A stretch of 64,000 nucleotides of DNA from Macrothele yani. Taxonomy: Eukaryota; Arthropoda; Arachnida; Araneae; Macrothelidae. Positions within the stretch are counted from its first letter, which is position 1. Every line of letters begins with the position of its first letter. The stretch is from NCBI GenBank assembly GCA_039090855.1, contig CM077023.1:83427127-83491126 (forward strand), written 5' to 3'. Under the pieces are notes generated by a model that saw only the letters and a list, made by a program, of their open reading frames with translations, was not told where the DNA came from and did not search any database. Positions 11,384-22,886 of the stretch are shown one piece after another. The translations under genes were made by a program, and so were the position numbers.

Positions 11384-11809
11384 TATCTTAACGGCACGAA
11401 TTAAAATATCTCATCAAAGTGAAAGTGTTCCTGTTCGTCAGTTTTCAAATCCAACTTTGTGATCATATATTAGTATAATTGAGATTTTAGCTAATTTAAA
11501 TCATCACAAAGTCATGAAACGATATTTAGCTAGAAAACTACTTCTGAAAAAAGTAAGAATGATAAGAGCTGGCATTTTATTATTATTATTGTTATTATAA
11601 GAGATAGATGATTCCACCCCTTCCTGGAGATGCTTTTCTCTTCCTTCTGGGACGGGTACGATGTACCAAGTCTGAGAACTGTTTTTTTTTTTTTAGTTTT
11701 CCGGGAACTTCCTCACTATCTTACAAGTGTCCATGATAGCTGTCTTCTATAGCTACATGTAGATGCTAGGTTGAAGGTCTAGTGTCTGTATTGCTGTGAC
11801 TGGTCTTAG
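11384..11809. other. No gene; LINE 3' UTR possible
   Basis: AT-rich, with an ATT/ATA triplet tract near 11577-11600 and a T-tract near 11682-11694. The part next to 11810 may be the 3' UTR of the minus-strand LINE that follows. Confidence 0.35.
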
Positions 11810-12945
11810 GTACAACTACTGTGTGACTGATATTACTTTGGAGACTGTGGTGACGTTCTCCATAAGCCACATTTCCGTGACTTCGTATCGTAGGTCGTTA
11901 TACTTTGACAGCATCTCTCCATGCGTCTTCTGGATGTTGTATGTGTGTTGAGCATGGCTATGTCCGTGAGGTATTTTGACTATTTCTTCTTGTCGACCAG
12001 GACGATGTCGGGCTGACTGTGGGGGATGGTATAATCTGATCGAACTGTCCCAGTACATCTTGTGGGTGTTGTTCTCTAGGAGCATTGTTGGCTCATACTT
12101 GCAGTAAGGGACTGGCTCTATTCTAATGGAGTGGTGCTTTCTTGCCAATCTCTGATGGAGGATCTTGGCGACTTGATTGTGCCTGTTCGTGTACTCTCTT
12201 TGTGTAAGGACTTTGCACACTGCTGTGATATGCTGGATGGTGTCTGGTGCTTGATGGCATTGCCGACATGTGTTGTTTTCTACTGACGTGTCCTTCAGGA
12301 TATGCTTCCGATAGTTTCTGGTGTTTACAACTTGATCTCGTATAGCCATCAGGAACTCTTCGGTCTCGAGGAAGAGTGATCCGTTTTTAGCCATGCGTTG
12401 AAGACAGTCTTATCCACATAGTTGGATTGAAAATCGCTATAGTACCTTCTGTGTAGAACTTTCTTGATCCAAACTTCTTCGTTTTGGCTCCCTAGCTCTA
12501 ATCTCGATGTTCTGGGTAGAGAGGTCTAGGGCTGTGCACTTCTTGTCACTTGGAGAAGAGGCACCATGCTCTGATGGAAGCATTTTCTGAGGCTGCTAAT
12601 TTTTTGTCTCGGTGTTCCAGGAGATCAATCATTCCCCGTCTTCCTTCTGCCCGTGTAATGATTAGCCTTTCTTCTGCTGACTTCGGGTGGTGCTGATGAT
12701 ATTTAGTTAGAGTTGTCCGGGTATTGCTCATTATTTCCTCTACCTCTGTGGTGGCCCACTGGATCATCCTGAAGGAATATGTGAGGACTGGCACTGCGTA
12801 TATGTTGATGGCCTTGGTGATGTTGCGGGCGTTGAGCTTGGTCTTCATTTGACTCTTTCAGCCTTCGGTTGTATTTGGCGGCCAAATTCTTCTTGATTTC
12901 TTTGTGTTCCAGGCGTTGGGCCTGAAGCATAAGATTTTTAATTAA
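11810..12945 (-). pseudogene. RLE-type LINE ORF C-terminus (reverse transcriptase thumb, CCHC, nuclease)
   Basis: Minus-strand order: LEHKEIKKNLAAKYNRRLKES; then LNARNITKAINIYAVPVLTYSF...WA(T)TEVEE (RT thumb region); RTTLTKYHQHHPKSAEERL; WIKKVLHRRYYSDF; then the long open stretch 12394-11816. That stretch carries NTRNYRKHI, then C-X2-C-X8-H-X4-C (TCRQCHQAPDTIQHITAVC). Downstream the nuclease-like PDIVLVDKKK and LTDIA segments are readable only in other frames. This zinc knuckle followed by a PD..D motif is the arrangement of LINEs with a restriction-like endonuclease (R2/R4/Dong type). At least three frameshifts make it dead. The clade name is an inference. Confidence 0.72.
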
Positions 12946-12960
12946 CGAAGCATATTCCTG

Positions 12961-13215
12961 TCCCTGAAATGGCAATGGGCTGGACATACTGCCAGAAGAA
13001 CAGACCATCGATGGACAGCCGAAATTTTAGATTGGATTCCAAGGGACAGGAAAAGACCCAGAAGAAGACCACATGGAAGATGGGTGGATGAAATTCGAAA
13101 GTATGCGGGAGTGACATGGAGGAGACTGGCACAAGACAGACCGTTGTGGAGGAAACTTGGGGAGACCTTCGTCCAGCAGTGGATTGATAATGGTTGACAA
13201 TGATGATGATTCCTG
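12961..13215 (+). pseudogene. RTE-type LINE ORF C-terminal end, copy 1
   Basis: Encodes LKWQWAGHTARR, RWTAEILDWIPRDRKR, RWVDEI, GVTWRR and a final FVQQWIDNG stop, followed by TGACAATGATGATGAT, the triplet-rich 3' end usual for RTE elements. Only the last about 80 codons remain. The same stretch occurs at 23240-23495 with few differences. Here the reading frame through LKWQWAGH is unbroken, whereas the other copy lacks one G. It lies between the decayed RLE LINE and the unclassified repeat and is a 5'-truncated insertion. Confidence 0.85.
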
Positions 13216-14345
13216 ATACAGCCTTTTCTGTGAAATGACGAGAAAAAGCCCTGTATTTCACGGATTTTTAGTACGACAGGAAAATTCGGAATTTTCAGAA
13301 ACCTTTCCACAATTTTTTTTTTTTTTTTTTTATATATTAACAGAAAACTTCTGTTCTTACTTTTTCCATATCCATATGACGGAAAAGTTCTGGTAACAGG
13401 AGCGAAATTCAGGAATACTTGAGGTTTGATTAACTATTAAACTTATATCGTCTGTCGGAGGATTTTATTTTGTAGCTCTGTAGCGAAATCGGATATTGTG
13501 GATAGCATATCGCATGAATTTTTTGTTATTATGGCACCAGATATTCCTTGTCCTCTTCCCCATTTTGTGAACCAGTACTGCATAGTATTACCGTAAAAAA
13601 CCGGGTACTGTACTTTGGTTATTGTACAGGTGATTGTAGGATCTCTATGTAGACACCTTAAGTCAGAAACTATTATAGATTTCAAGAGTAAATTTTATAT
13701 TTAGGAGTTTTGTGAAATAATACTATAAAACAGTACAGTTCATCTTTTCTTAAACATAACTGAAAGTCATTGTCAGTTTAAAAAGATCTCAAGTTCCAAA
13801 GCATTCTGTTGTTTCGGAAAATCACGATGAAAAATATACGTAATTTGTAACAAGGTCCTCCTACAGAAAAAATAAAATTATTACAAACCCATTCAGAAAA
13901 AGTAAGCTCCAACAGAAAATAAAATGACTAATTCATCCACATTAATAACAAAGAGTATTTCATTATCACACGGTTAGAGTTCTAACTTATACGTGACTGT
14001 ACTTCACGTGCCTTTCTGGATCAACGGCGGCACGTGCGGTTCTAGTAGAAAAGCTCCCTGTTTCGAAATCCAATAGGTAGAAAAAAAAATCGTAAAAGGG
14101 TTGAAGAAGTCAAAATCGAAGATTTTGCGAAATTTCCGTATAAATATGGTAAAACCCGAAACTGACTTTTCTGAATAAACGAAATTTCTGGTTACGAAAA
14201 TTCTGTGAAAATACTGAAGTTAAAAGAAATGGAAATTTTTAAAAACGGAAATTTTGTTTAAAGACGCACACCTTCCGGCAACTTTGCTGCACGTTATTTT
14301 CAGGAATGTTTCGTGAATTCACAACACTTATTCTTTAGTGATTCT
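13216..14345 (-). repeat. Unclassified dispersed repeat, copy 1 (reverse orientation)
   Basis: The reverse complement of this stretch follows 56450-57700 over most of its length in the same order. Shared blocks include CTGAAAATAACGTGCAGCAA, GGAATTTCGCAAAATCT versus its counterpart, ATTTTATTTTCTGTTGGAG, TTGGAACTTGA, TATTTCACAAAACTCCTAAA and GAATCAAACCTCAA-like ends. One part reads QYWFTKWGRGQGISGAIITK on the minus strand (near 13590-13530) and has a similar counterpart in the other copy. A poly-T tract at 13311-13331 interrupts it. I do not know the family; it is neither a SINE nor a recognised transposase. Confidence 0.65.
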
Positions 14346-14420
14346 TGGAATGCTTGTTAGATTCATTAGATTTTCAGGAAATCGTTTTTTTTTTAATTTA
14401 TTTTTGATGGAATTGAAGCA

Positions 14421-14637
14421 ACAGCCTGGTGGCGCAGTGGTCTAAGCGCTGGCTTCTGCCCATTCGTCCGAGATGGGGCTGGGTTCGAATCCCTGTAAGG
14501 CACGGATGTTGTGTCTGTCTTACGACACTGGCTCTCTCTCTTCCCTGGAGCCAGTGGCCCTAAATTAGGGACAGGCGACTGCTTATAGCCCACCGAGTTG
14601 CTGACGCCGGTCGTTAAACATCTGGATAAACAAACAA
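14421..14637 (+). mobile_element. SINE family A
   Basis: Full family structure with A box GGTGGCGCAGTGGTCTAAGC and B box GGGTTCGAATCCC. Flanked by a 10-bp target duplication AATTGAAGCA (14411-14420 and 14638-14647). The tail is short and AAC-rich, not pure A. Confidence 0.93.
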
Positions 14638-14647
14638 AATTGAAGCA

Positions 14648-16795
14648 GTTAAGTAGTTAGATAAAATGGTGAGCCAGTGTCCTAGTTTTTCATTTTTTAA
14701 ATTCTTCACCATAACAATCCTGAGCCATGCTTTGCTAGTAAAGTATTAGCATTACGTCTTCATTTTTGCTTTATTTACAGATCAATTTCATCTTTCACAC
14801 TGAAATTCCGGTAATATACGAATACACATCTTTACCTGCATATTTTTTTTAATTATTTTTTTCTGAAAATGGGGTTTTCATTTTAACATTTAAATTTAAT
14901 CATTATTAGGTGCAGTTTTCTTTTTCTGCATAAAAGTTTTTATATGCTTACCTCGAAATTTGTTTTACCGGCCTTTATTTTTGCATGAATCTCCGTTTAA
15001 TTGATACCGCACGTACAGCAGCACATTTTAATTTTCGAACACTCGTTTTACTCTTCGGAAAAGCAGTTTCATAGTCAAAAACAGTTCACAGATTAGAAAT
15101 TGTATTGTGTGAAGGGGACGCTTTGCAAGGTCTGTGCCTATCATGCTTTGTATCCTGTCAATATTTGATCATTGTTTTTTTCGGCGTCCTCTCCTGTAAC
15201 TTCAATTAACTTTAGCGCGTCTTTGTTTTAGCGATTATTTTCCCTCAGTGATAAAAGTGTTTAATCATGCCGTGCAAATTCAGTCTTTGTGGTTTTCTGA
15301 AACACCTTATTGTCCCTAAAATTTGATCCACCGTTTCAGAAACGATAAAGAGCTCGAGAACTGCATAGAGTGGAATATAATTTCCTAAATACATGCTGAT
15401 GAATATTGACCTGCGCAATTACTTCTTTCGTCAAAAATTCAATCATTGCCTGGTGTTTCTTAATTTCAGTCCTCTCCTCCTTTTATTACATACTAAAGAG
15501 AAAAATCAACTTGCTGAACGCTAACGGGTTATATTAAGTGGTTACCTCGCCGAATTTATCCTGTCAGCGGATGTTACAGTACTGATAAGTGCTTTCAGCA
15601 TTCATTCTTTATTTCATCACACTTCAGCTGTGAACTTACTCAGTGGCATCCGTTTATATAGCCAACAACAACATTCGATTCTTTTTTCCAAAGATATTTT
15701 TGTAAAAAAAATTGTGCTGTATTGATTAAAAGGGAACAAAAGAAAATTGAAAACAAAATTAGTAAGTAAATAAATATATAAAACTACCTGAGGAAATGTG
15801 AAGTGCTTCAGAAATATTTTCATTACGAAGTAGGAGAGAAATTTCTTTGCCATAAATTATATTCATTATTATTTCTTTTTCAAAAATTAAAAGATCGGAT
15901 TTTTTTTTTTTACTTTTACAAAAACATATAAAGGGTAATTTGCTCTCACTTTATACTTGTATAATATAGTTTTTTCTCATATTCCTTAACTTTACATTTC
16001 AAAAAAATAGCTTTCTTTATCTCCATTCTTTTCCTCAATAAGCAATTTTCAATTCATGATTATTTTTACACGAATTTTCATAATGAAAATTATATTTTAC
16101 ATATACTTTAGAAATTATTTTTACCCTTAAAAATTTTTTTTTCATATATTTTTCTTTTTAATTTACATTTTCCAAAAAACGGTTTGTTTTCTGACACGTG
16201 TTTTCAACAATGGAAATAATTTTCAGACAAAATATTATCAGCGTGTTATTTTCTTTCTACGTGTACGTTTAATGACAAAAAGTTTCATTTACTGAAATAA
16301 TATTTCTCTCAGCAATAATTTAATGATGCAAAGTACTTGAATAAATGTATATTTGTGGAAAAAACATTTTTTACTCATCAAAGCAACAGATAATATGGAA
16401 TTCTGACTACCATTTTTAATGCGTACTTTACCTATATTTTGTGAAACATATTTTTGAAATTTCTGAAAGAAAATTATTCCCGCGTTGGATTTTTACAGGA
16501 AAGTTACATTGGCTTAAATATAATTCTATCCATCAAAATGATATTCCTTTTCAATCAAAACGACGTAGTGTTGGTTCTTTTCCTTACTGCAAGCAGTTGT
16601 AACAAAATTTTCTAATGTTTTTCATTTCCTCTTTTAGAACATTGCGATATTTGTTCTTTCACTGGATTTTTATTTCGGTTGTCGTGTAGTTATTTCTTTC
16701 TTTAAAACGTTTTCTCTTGCACTTTTAATTTTATCTACTTTTATGAATTACATTATTTTAACAGTTTTTGTAGTCTGTTTTTTTTGGGGGGGGGG
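14648..16795. other. No gene; very AT-rich
   Basis: About 2.1 kb dominated by T- and A-rich runs. No repeat family, coding pattern or RNA gene is recognisable. A G-tract lies at 16781-16792. Confidence 0.35.
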
Positions 16796-16799
16796 AGGA

Positions 16800-16989
16800 A
16801 GTGACAGCAATGAGTATAGCTGCAAGAGGTAGACCGCCCTCATTTAGGGCCATTGAATCCCGACAAGGCACAAAACTTGCGCCGAAGGATAAACACAAGG
16901 CTTATTTCCCATCCGAGGTTCGAAACCAGACCCAGCCGGGATAATTAGCCAGAAACACGCGCTTCTGACCGCTCGGCCACCGGGGCGGC
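16800..16989 (-). mobile_element. SINE with different tRNA head (family B)
   Basis: Minus strand: GCCGCCCCGGTGGCCGAGCGGTC head, where GGTGGCCGAGCGGTC is a Ser/Leu-type A box, then GGTTTCGAACCTC as a decayed B box. The body shares AATGGCCCTAAATGAGGGC with family A but is otherwise distinct. It looks like a sister family using a different tRNA promoter with a related body. Confidence 0.7.
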
Positions 16990-17062
16990 TAAATCAGATT
17001 AACACAAAAACCTGAGAGAACGGGTTCATCCATAATTTATTTTACTAGCTACAGAATACTAG

Positions 17063-17134
17063 GCTGCTTCGGTGGCGCAGTGGTCTAACCACTGGCCTGT
17101 GACCACACCTATGAATGGGCCTGAACTCGTATCC
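17063..17134 (+). mobile_element. Older SINE, 5' part (host of a nested SINE)
   Basis: Head GCTTCGGTGGCGCAGTGGTCTAAC, then a decayed region. It ends in GAACTCGTATCC at 17123-17134, which is repeated at 17373-17384 after the inner SINE. The outer element resumes there. Confidence 0.85.
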
Positions 17135-17343
17135 GCCGCCCCGGTGGCGCAGTGGTCTAAGGCGCTGGCCTCTGATCATTCGTCCGTAAGGGGTCCGGGT
17201 TCGAATCCCGGTCAGGCATGGATGTTGTGTTTGTCTTACGGCACTGGCTCTCTCCCTTCCCTGGAACCAGTGACCCTAAATTAGGGACGGGCGACTGCTT
17301 ATAGCCCATTGAGTTGCTCACGGTGGTCGTTAAACCTCCAATC

Positions 17344-17372
<29 letters not shown>
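17135..17372 (+). mobile_element. SINE family A, young copy nested in another SINE
   Basis: Close to the family consensus: GCCGCCCCGGTGGCGCAGTGG, GGGTCCGGGTTCGAATCCCGG, the body, GGTCGTTAAACCTCCAATC, and about 28 A. The 12-bp target duplication GAACTCGTATCC is perfect. Intact A and B boxes and a long pure A tail suggest a recent insertion. The minus-strand open frames here are by-products of the A tail. Confidence 0.95.
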
Positions 17373-17377
<5 letters not shown>

Positions 17378-17525
17378 CGTATCCAGAGTAGGGCACCAGA
17401 GTAGGGCATGGGGGCTTGTTTTACGGCACTGGCTCTGTCCCCTTTTCCCCTCCTCGGAACTAGCGGTCCCAAATGAGGGACAAGAGACCTCGTGTAGCCC
17501 ACGGTGGGTGTTAAAATTTGAAATA
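17373..17525 (+). mobile_element. Older SINE, 3' part
   Basis: Continues the outer copy: GGCATGGGGGCTTG, TACGGCACTGGCTCTGTCC, CTCGGAACTAGCGGTCCCAAATGAGGGAC, and an end ACGGTGGGTGTTAAAA followed by an AAC-rich tail. More diverged than the SINE inside it. Confidence 0.85.
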
Positions 17526-17928
17526 AAACAACAACAATCCCCCTTGCCCCCCCCCCCAGGAAAGAAAGAAAAACCAGAACAGTGGAAGTCTAAGTGAGAG
17601 CAGATGTTTCGGTGGTCATTGTTCCATCAAAACGACAGAGAAAATACACAACTCATCAGGCTTTCATGTCCCCTATGCAAAAGATTATTCTACTAATCTC
17701 TCAACGCAGTTTTATATACTGATCTTCCTTGAATATACATAACTTTTGCCATCACATTTCATTTTCTGACATTCTGTTTTTATTATTCCTGTTACTTCTA
17801 CGACACTCTAAAATTGCCCCGTCACATTTCCTATTACTATCACTTTTACCACCAGAAATAAAAACAGACGAAAACAAAATTAATAAATTATAATTTTCAA
17901 ACTCTGGCATTATGCCTTCCTTTTTTCT
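17526..17928. other. No gene recognised
   Basis: AT-rich, with a C-tract at 17549-17558. Confidence 0.35.
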
Positions 17929-17999
17929 TTTTTTTTTTTTTTTTTTTTTTGATTGGAGGTTTAACGACCACCGTGAGCAACTCAATGGGCTATAAGCAG
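17929..17999 (-). mobile_element. SINE family A, 5'-truncated 3' end
   Basis: On the minus strand only CTGCTTATAGCCCATTGAGTTGC...GGTCGTTAAACCTCCAATC and the A tail remain. Truncation from the 5' side is the usual outcome of incomplete reverse transcription. Confidence 0.88.
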
Positions 18000-18702
18000 T
18001 CTGTCTGTTCTTTTCTTGCTGGCTCTTTTCCTTTTTTGTACTTGCATTTTTTACGAGTTAAGACAACAATTAGTTTCGTTGAAAGTGAAGAACAGGCAGT
18101 TTTAACTAAATGCAATTTTCTGCGCAAACACACTGAAACAAATGAAAAGGTGGCTTACACGCTGACACACAAATGCGGTTTATTTACTTGTTGATTTTCG
18201 CAGATTTTAAAGCCATGGCTTAATCTATAGATTTCTGGTTCCTTTTCAAGCATGGAAATTTTGGGTTTTCTAGAAAGCCTTTGAAGGTTTTCACATAAGG
18301 AAGAATCCCAATTCCTCTTTTACTGAGGGGATTTTCTTTCTTCGGGAAATCTTGCATGAGAGATTTCTCAGAAACTGAAAAATAGTGCAATAATTTTTAG
18401 TCATACAGAAAATCTATCGCGATTTTAGACATTTTTCCATTGATCTTTGTTTACAACACTGAAGGCTAAAAATGTGAAAATTTAGGTCTCAATATATTCT
18501 ATACGGTAATATGCGCAACTGAAATTAAAATCTTTCATAGCTTTTCCCTGCCTCCTAATTACTTTCGGAAATAAGTGTTCCATTTTTTTTTTTTTTTGTT
18601 ATGTGTTTCTTAACAGAAATCGATGCAGGAATTACATCTCAAAAAAAAAAATGAAAAAAAGAACTAAGTGAAGAATAAAAATTTGCATGATATTTTTTTA
18701 TT
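18000..18702. other. No gene recognised
   Basis: AT-rich, with a T-tract near 18582-18597 and A-tract near 18640-18660. Confidence 0.35.
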
Positions 18703-18906
18703 AAGGTTTTAACAACCCCCGTGAACAACTCAATGGGTCATAAGCAGTTGCCTGTCCCTAATTTAAGACCACTGACTCCAGAGAAGGGAGAGAGCCAGTG
18801 CCGAAAGAAAAACACAACAGCCATGCCTCACCGGGATTCGAACCCGGACCCATCTCGGACGAATTATCAGAAGCCTTCACTTAGACCACTGCGCCACCGG
18901 GGCGGT
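18703..18906 (-). mobile_element. SINE family A, reverse orientation
   Basis: Minus strand: GACCGCCCCGGTGGCGCAGTGG, intact B box GGGTTCGAATCCC, the body and a GTTGTTAAAACC-type end. Both Pol III boxes are present. Confidence 0.92.
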
Positions 18907-19829
18907 CCATATCTTGAGGACAATCAATTTTATTCTCTTTAATATTATTCTATAATTAATAAAATGATTTGAACGTAAATATGTTCAAAAATGTAAAACA
19001 TTTGTTTCAGAGTGCATTCCATTAACTTAACCTTCAGGAACAAAATTCATTTTGCAAATCTCAGTACAAAATTCCTCCTGCCCTGGAATCAGGAGTTCGT
19101 AAAACAAAACTATTGCTGATCAGCTAATTGTTATATGGGAAATCAACTGATATGAACGCACATGACATGTTTGCGATTTATGTCAATGTTGTTGACGCAC
19201 TGAGTAGCGAAAGTTATGGCATTGAATTGTGTTACTTTTCAGCGCATTCCATCAAAACATCATCTGCTTAACGGATGCGACTGTATGTCACGCATGCCGG
19301 TAGGGGACGCGAAAGATCTTTCACTGACACGCCGAAACGGCATAACACGTACAGATACAAAGAAAAAAACAAATCGCGGGTCAAATAGTCAGCCTTGCAT
19401 TTGACCTTGAAGTGTTGTGACCACCAGGTAAAAAAAAAACTGAACCTGACAGGCATTGGCAAATACCCGTACAAGCAGCTATGTCCACAACTGAGAGTGT
19501 TCTTTGAATGAGTTTTTGTGTGCTGAATGCAGTAGTACACATATATATGTGCGCGATAGCAGTTCATTTTCAAGCTCAAAGGCTTATGATGTAGTTTTTT
19601 TCAAGCAGAATGAAACGTTGGCTATATAAAGAATGAAAAGAATAATACGGTGACGTACTACAGAGGTGAAAACATGTGTAAAGGAGACAAATCTGCAGCG
19701 AGACATTTTGTCCGCGTAGGTTAGTTGGGAGAGAAACTTACTCCGGAGTGAGAGGGCGCGAATTCAGTGTCTGTCGTGGGCAAACTTGTGTCTTCACAAC
19801 ACATTTAGCTGGATTTGAAATATACATTG
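18907..19829. other. No gene recognised
   Basis: Mixed-composition DNA, slightly less AT-rich around 19280-19480. Open frames are short and unlike any family I know. Confidence 0.35.
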
Positions 19830-20101
19830 TTAAACAATTTTGTAGTAGGTTGCACCAAAAAGTGGTGCCGAACCTCATTTGAAACAAAGGTAAACCATTG
19901 GGTGATGCGTGAAATATATAAAAGCATGGAGCAATTATGCACCATATTATGGTACCCAACCTGAAGTGGGCAAAGTTGCACCCATTGTGCCATATTTTTG
20001 CATATTTTATGCATCACACAATGGTTTATGTTTGTCCCAAAAGTGATAAAGCAGGTGCAGCACTACTTTTTGGTGCAACTTACTGCAAAAATTTTAACTG
20101 T
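19830..20101. mobile_element. Fold-back MITE
   Basis: Imperfect inverted arms meet near 19945-19960, with outer blocks GTAGTAGGTTGCACCAAAAAG (19841 on) and the complement of GCAGTAAGTTGCACCAAAAAG (to 20085), then an AAACCATTG.GTGATGC block in each arm. No coding capacity; superfamily unknown. Confidence 0.75.
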
Positions 20102-20240
20102 TTATCAGAGTGATATGCCATAATTTTAAGGTATGAATATATTTCTAGATCAACCACAAGAATATTTGCTTCTCTTAGAGGGACAAACGTCATGAATTTA
20201 TTTCTCATGAGCCAAAATAATAGAAATACCTGCACAGGTT

Positions 20241-20501
20241 TTAACCCTTTAAAGACCATAACGCCCAAAACGCCCGTATGTACAAATGACCATAGCCGCC
20301 CGGAAAGCCTGTCTGGAGTGAGTCAGATTTCCTACCCTTACCTGCTCTTCAAAATTGCATGACCTATTAGGGATCAGCAGGTGTCACCCTCAGTCACTAT
20401 TGTTGTTACTAACCATAGAAGTCAACCAACACAGACAGTTTCGGGCGTTATCGTATTTAGATTGCTACAAGATTTTGGGATCATGGTCGTTAAAGGGTTA
20501 A
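20241..20501. mobile_element. piggyBac-like MITE with TTAA flanks
   Basis: TTAA at 20241-20244 and 20498-20501 borders terminal inverted repeats CCCTTTAAAGACCAT and ATGGTCGTTAAAGGG. TTAA targets plus CCC...GGG ends are typical of piggyBac-type elements. About 253 bp between the targets, non-coding. Confidence 0.8.
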
Positions 20502-20909
20502 AGCCACGTTCAGCACAAACAGTGCTTTTATCACCTTTATTTTTTGTTTACCCACTGGTATTGCGAAGTACCGTAAACCATTTCTTACGAAGATATTTGA
20601 TAGGTAGTTTTTCTAAGTCATATCAAATTCCATTTAGTGGAAAAATTTCGAAAAATGTACAGAATTAGAAATAGAATTAGCAAATTGCCAGCACCAGGAG
20701 TACTTTTAAATGAAGGAAATTAGGGGTGTGGTTCGAAATTCCATTGATATGCAACGAATTGGACGAATCTTCAAATGTGGCGCATCTGGTATTAACAAAT
20801 GATAATTTTTACTGTCAACAAAATGAAAGGGAGAAGGTCTTTCAATTAAAATGTAATTAAAAAAAATTGCAAATAGAAAACCTCTACTGATCGAAAGACT
20901 TGAATATTC

Positions 20910-20948
<39 letters not shown>

Positions 20949-21063
20949 TCAACGACATTCTCCGCCAAATTGTAAACGCTGTTTTTATATCAACCCTACT
21001 GTAAGAAAAACAGAATCAACTGACCGAAATAGTACCGATTCTGTAGATAATATATATATACAT

Positions 21064-21096
<33 letters not shown>

Positions 21097-21213
21097 CTTA
21101 AGAGCAAAACTGAAGACTAAGGAAAAAATTTTAGAATTTAAAACGAAGGGTGCAAAATAACCTGAAAATCAAAACGCGCAACGCAGCAGTTTTGAAAATT
21201 CAGAATTCACATT
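20502..21213. other. No gene; poly-A and TA microsatellite
   Basis: A 36-38-base A-tract (about 20910-20946) and a TA microsatellite (21048-21097). The element boundary just before the microsatellite (CTGTAGATAAT, 21035 on) resembles CTGCAGATAAT reversed at the right side of the following element. Confidence 0.45.
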
Positions 21214-22886
21214 CTATAAAGAAGATACCTAAGCAAAAAAATACATATATAATTTTGACTCACACCTAATACAACATAGAAAAGGTTATGTATCTACCTG
21301 TGTGAGTAAAAGGAGAAAAGATAAAAAAATAAAATAAAACAACTGAATGTAGAAGGTGTCGAGAATACTGAGCCTTGGCTTTATCAAGGACCAGCAAAAA
21401 CTCTGCATTTTCTCACTTCCACAAAGACCTAGTTGGAAATGGGTTTCTGCAAGGCCATAGATGCAAGTAACATTCCCACCTAAAATAGTTTAAAAAATAT
21501 ATATATAAGTCATGTCCTCCGTAGAGTAGCATGACCTAGCACTAGTTAACAATTTCGCTTGCATCCATTAACCTTCATGGGGAAGCTCACTAAGGTGATT
21601 TAATACATGCAAAGATTATTAAATAAACTGCTCGTGTATTTTATAATATTTCTCATGTATTCTGGAGAGTTAATTCTGCTCATTCTGATCATACAGATCC
21701 ACAGTCTTAATTTTATATATTTTTTCTCTGGTTAAAATCTCCGCGCGTTGGTTTCTTGCTGTATGAGGAGGCCATCAGCCCCACCCTCACTGCCCCCCAG
21801 CGTCTAGGGAGTGGCGGAAGGGGTCAGCCATGTTCTCCTCTTGTAAGGAGAAAAGTTTTTGTCACACAAGAGGTAAGCTCTCTTCCTTGTTTTGGGTTCT
21901 AGGTTTTATAAGTTCAATGTTTGTACTTTATGTACCTTTTCTCTGTCGTTTTTTAGCTTTTCAGCTTTTAAGCATTGGTTTGTCTGTTAACATTTATGCG
22001 GGTTTTAACTCTTACTTTTCTTTGTAACTTTGAGCGTCTTTTGGGGTACCTAGGAACAGAGGAAGGCTAAGCTTGTTCCTTTTCTATGCGCTGTTTTTTC
22101 AAAGTAGTTAAGTTCTTAATAACTAATTAATTATGCACTTAAAGCACTGCTGAAATACTTTGTACATATTGCAACTAACTGTTTAAGGTATATAACTTTC
22201 ACAAAGTTTTCTTTAGTTAATTATTATCTTTAACTTATTCTCGTTTTCGTGCTGTCATAAGTTGTAGAGTAGGGGGTTTTAGACTCAAGTTTTCTTTCAA
22301 AAATCTGTTCGTTATAAATTAACATTTCCTTTTTTTAATTGCAATGTAAAATTTGGATTTCTTTTGCATTGTTTTTCAGGTTTAAATTCTCTCTCAAACG
22401 AACTTGGAATTTCGTTATAGCTGAAAATCATTTCTATTTATTATGTCACTCTCACAGCTTGAGTTCTCTTTAATCTTCTTCTCTCTGTTTAATAGTAACA
22501 GATGAAGAGCATGGGTCGGGCCATGAAGGTTAATGGATGCAAGCGAAATTGTTAACTAGTGCTAGGTCATGCTACTCTACGGAGGACATGACTTATATAT
22601 ATATTTTTTAAACTATTTTAGGTGGGAATGTTACTTGCATCTATGGCCTTGCAGAAACCCATTTCCAACTAGGTCTTTGTGGAAGTGAGAAAATGCAGAG
22701 TTTTTGCTGGTCCTTGATAAAGCCAAGGCTCAGTATTCTCGACACCTTCTACATTCAGTTGTTTTATTTTATTTTTTTATCTTTTCTCCTTTTACTCACA
22801 CAGGTAGATACATAACCTTTTCTATGTTGTATTAGGTGTGAGTCAAAATTATATATGTATTTTTTTGCTTAGGTATCTTCTTTATA

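Noticed and set aside
17157..17502. Minus-strand open frames starting near the A tail
   Set aside because: They arise from poly-A translated as poly-Phe plus SINE body sequence; identical readings recur in every SINE copy.
21830..22027. 66-codon frame in the core of the long-TIR element
   Set aside because: A hydrophobic, T-rich reading with no motif after a splice-donor-like site; kept only as a possible captured exon start.
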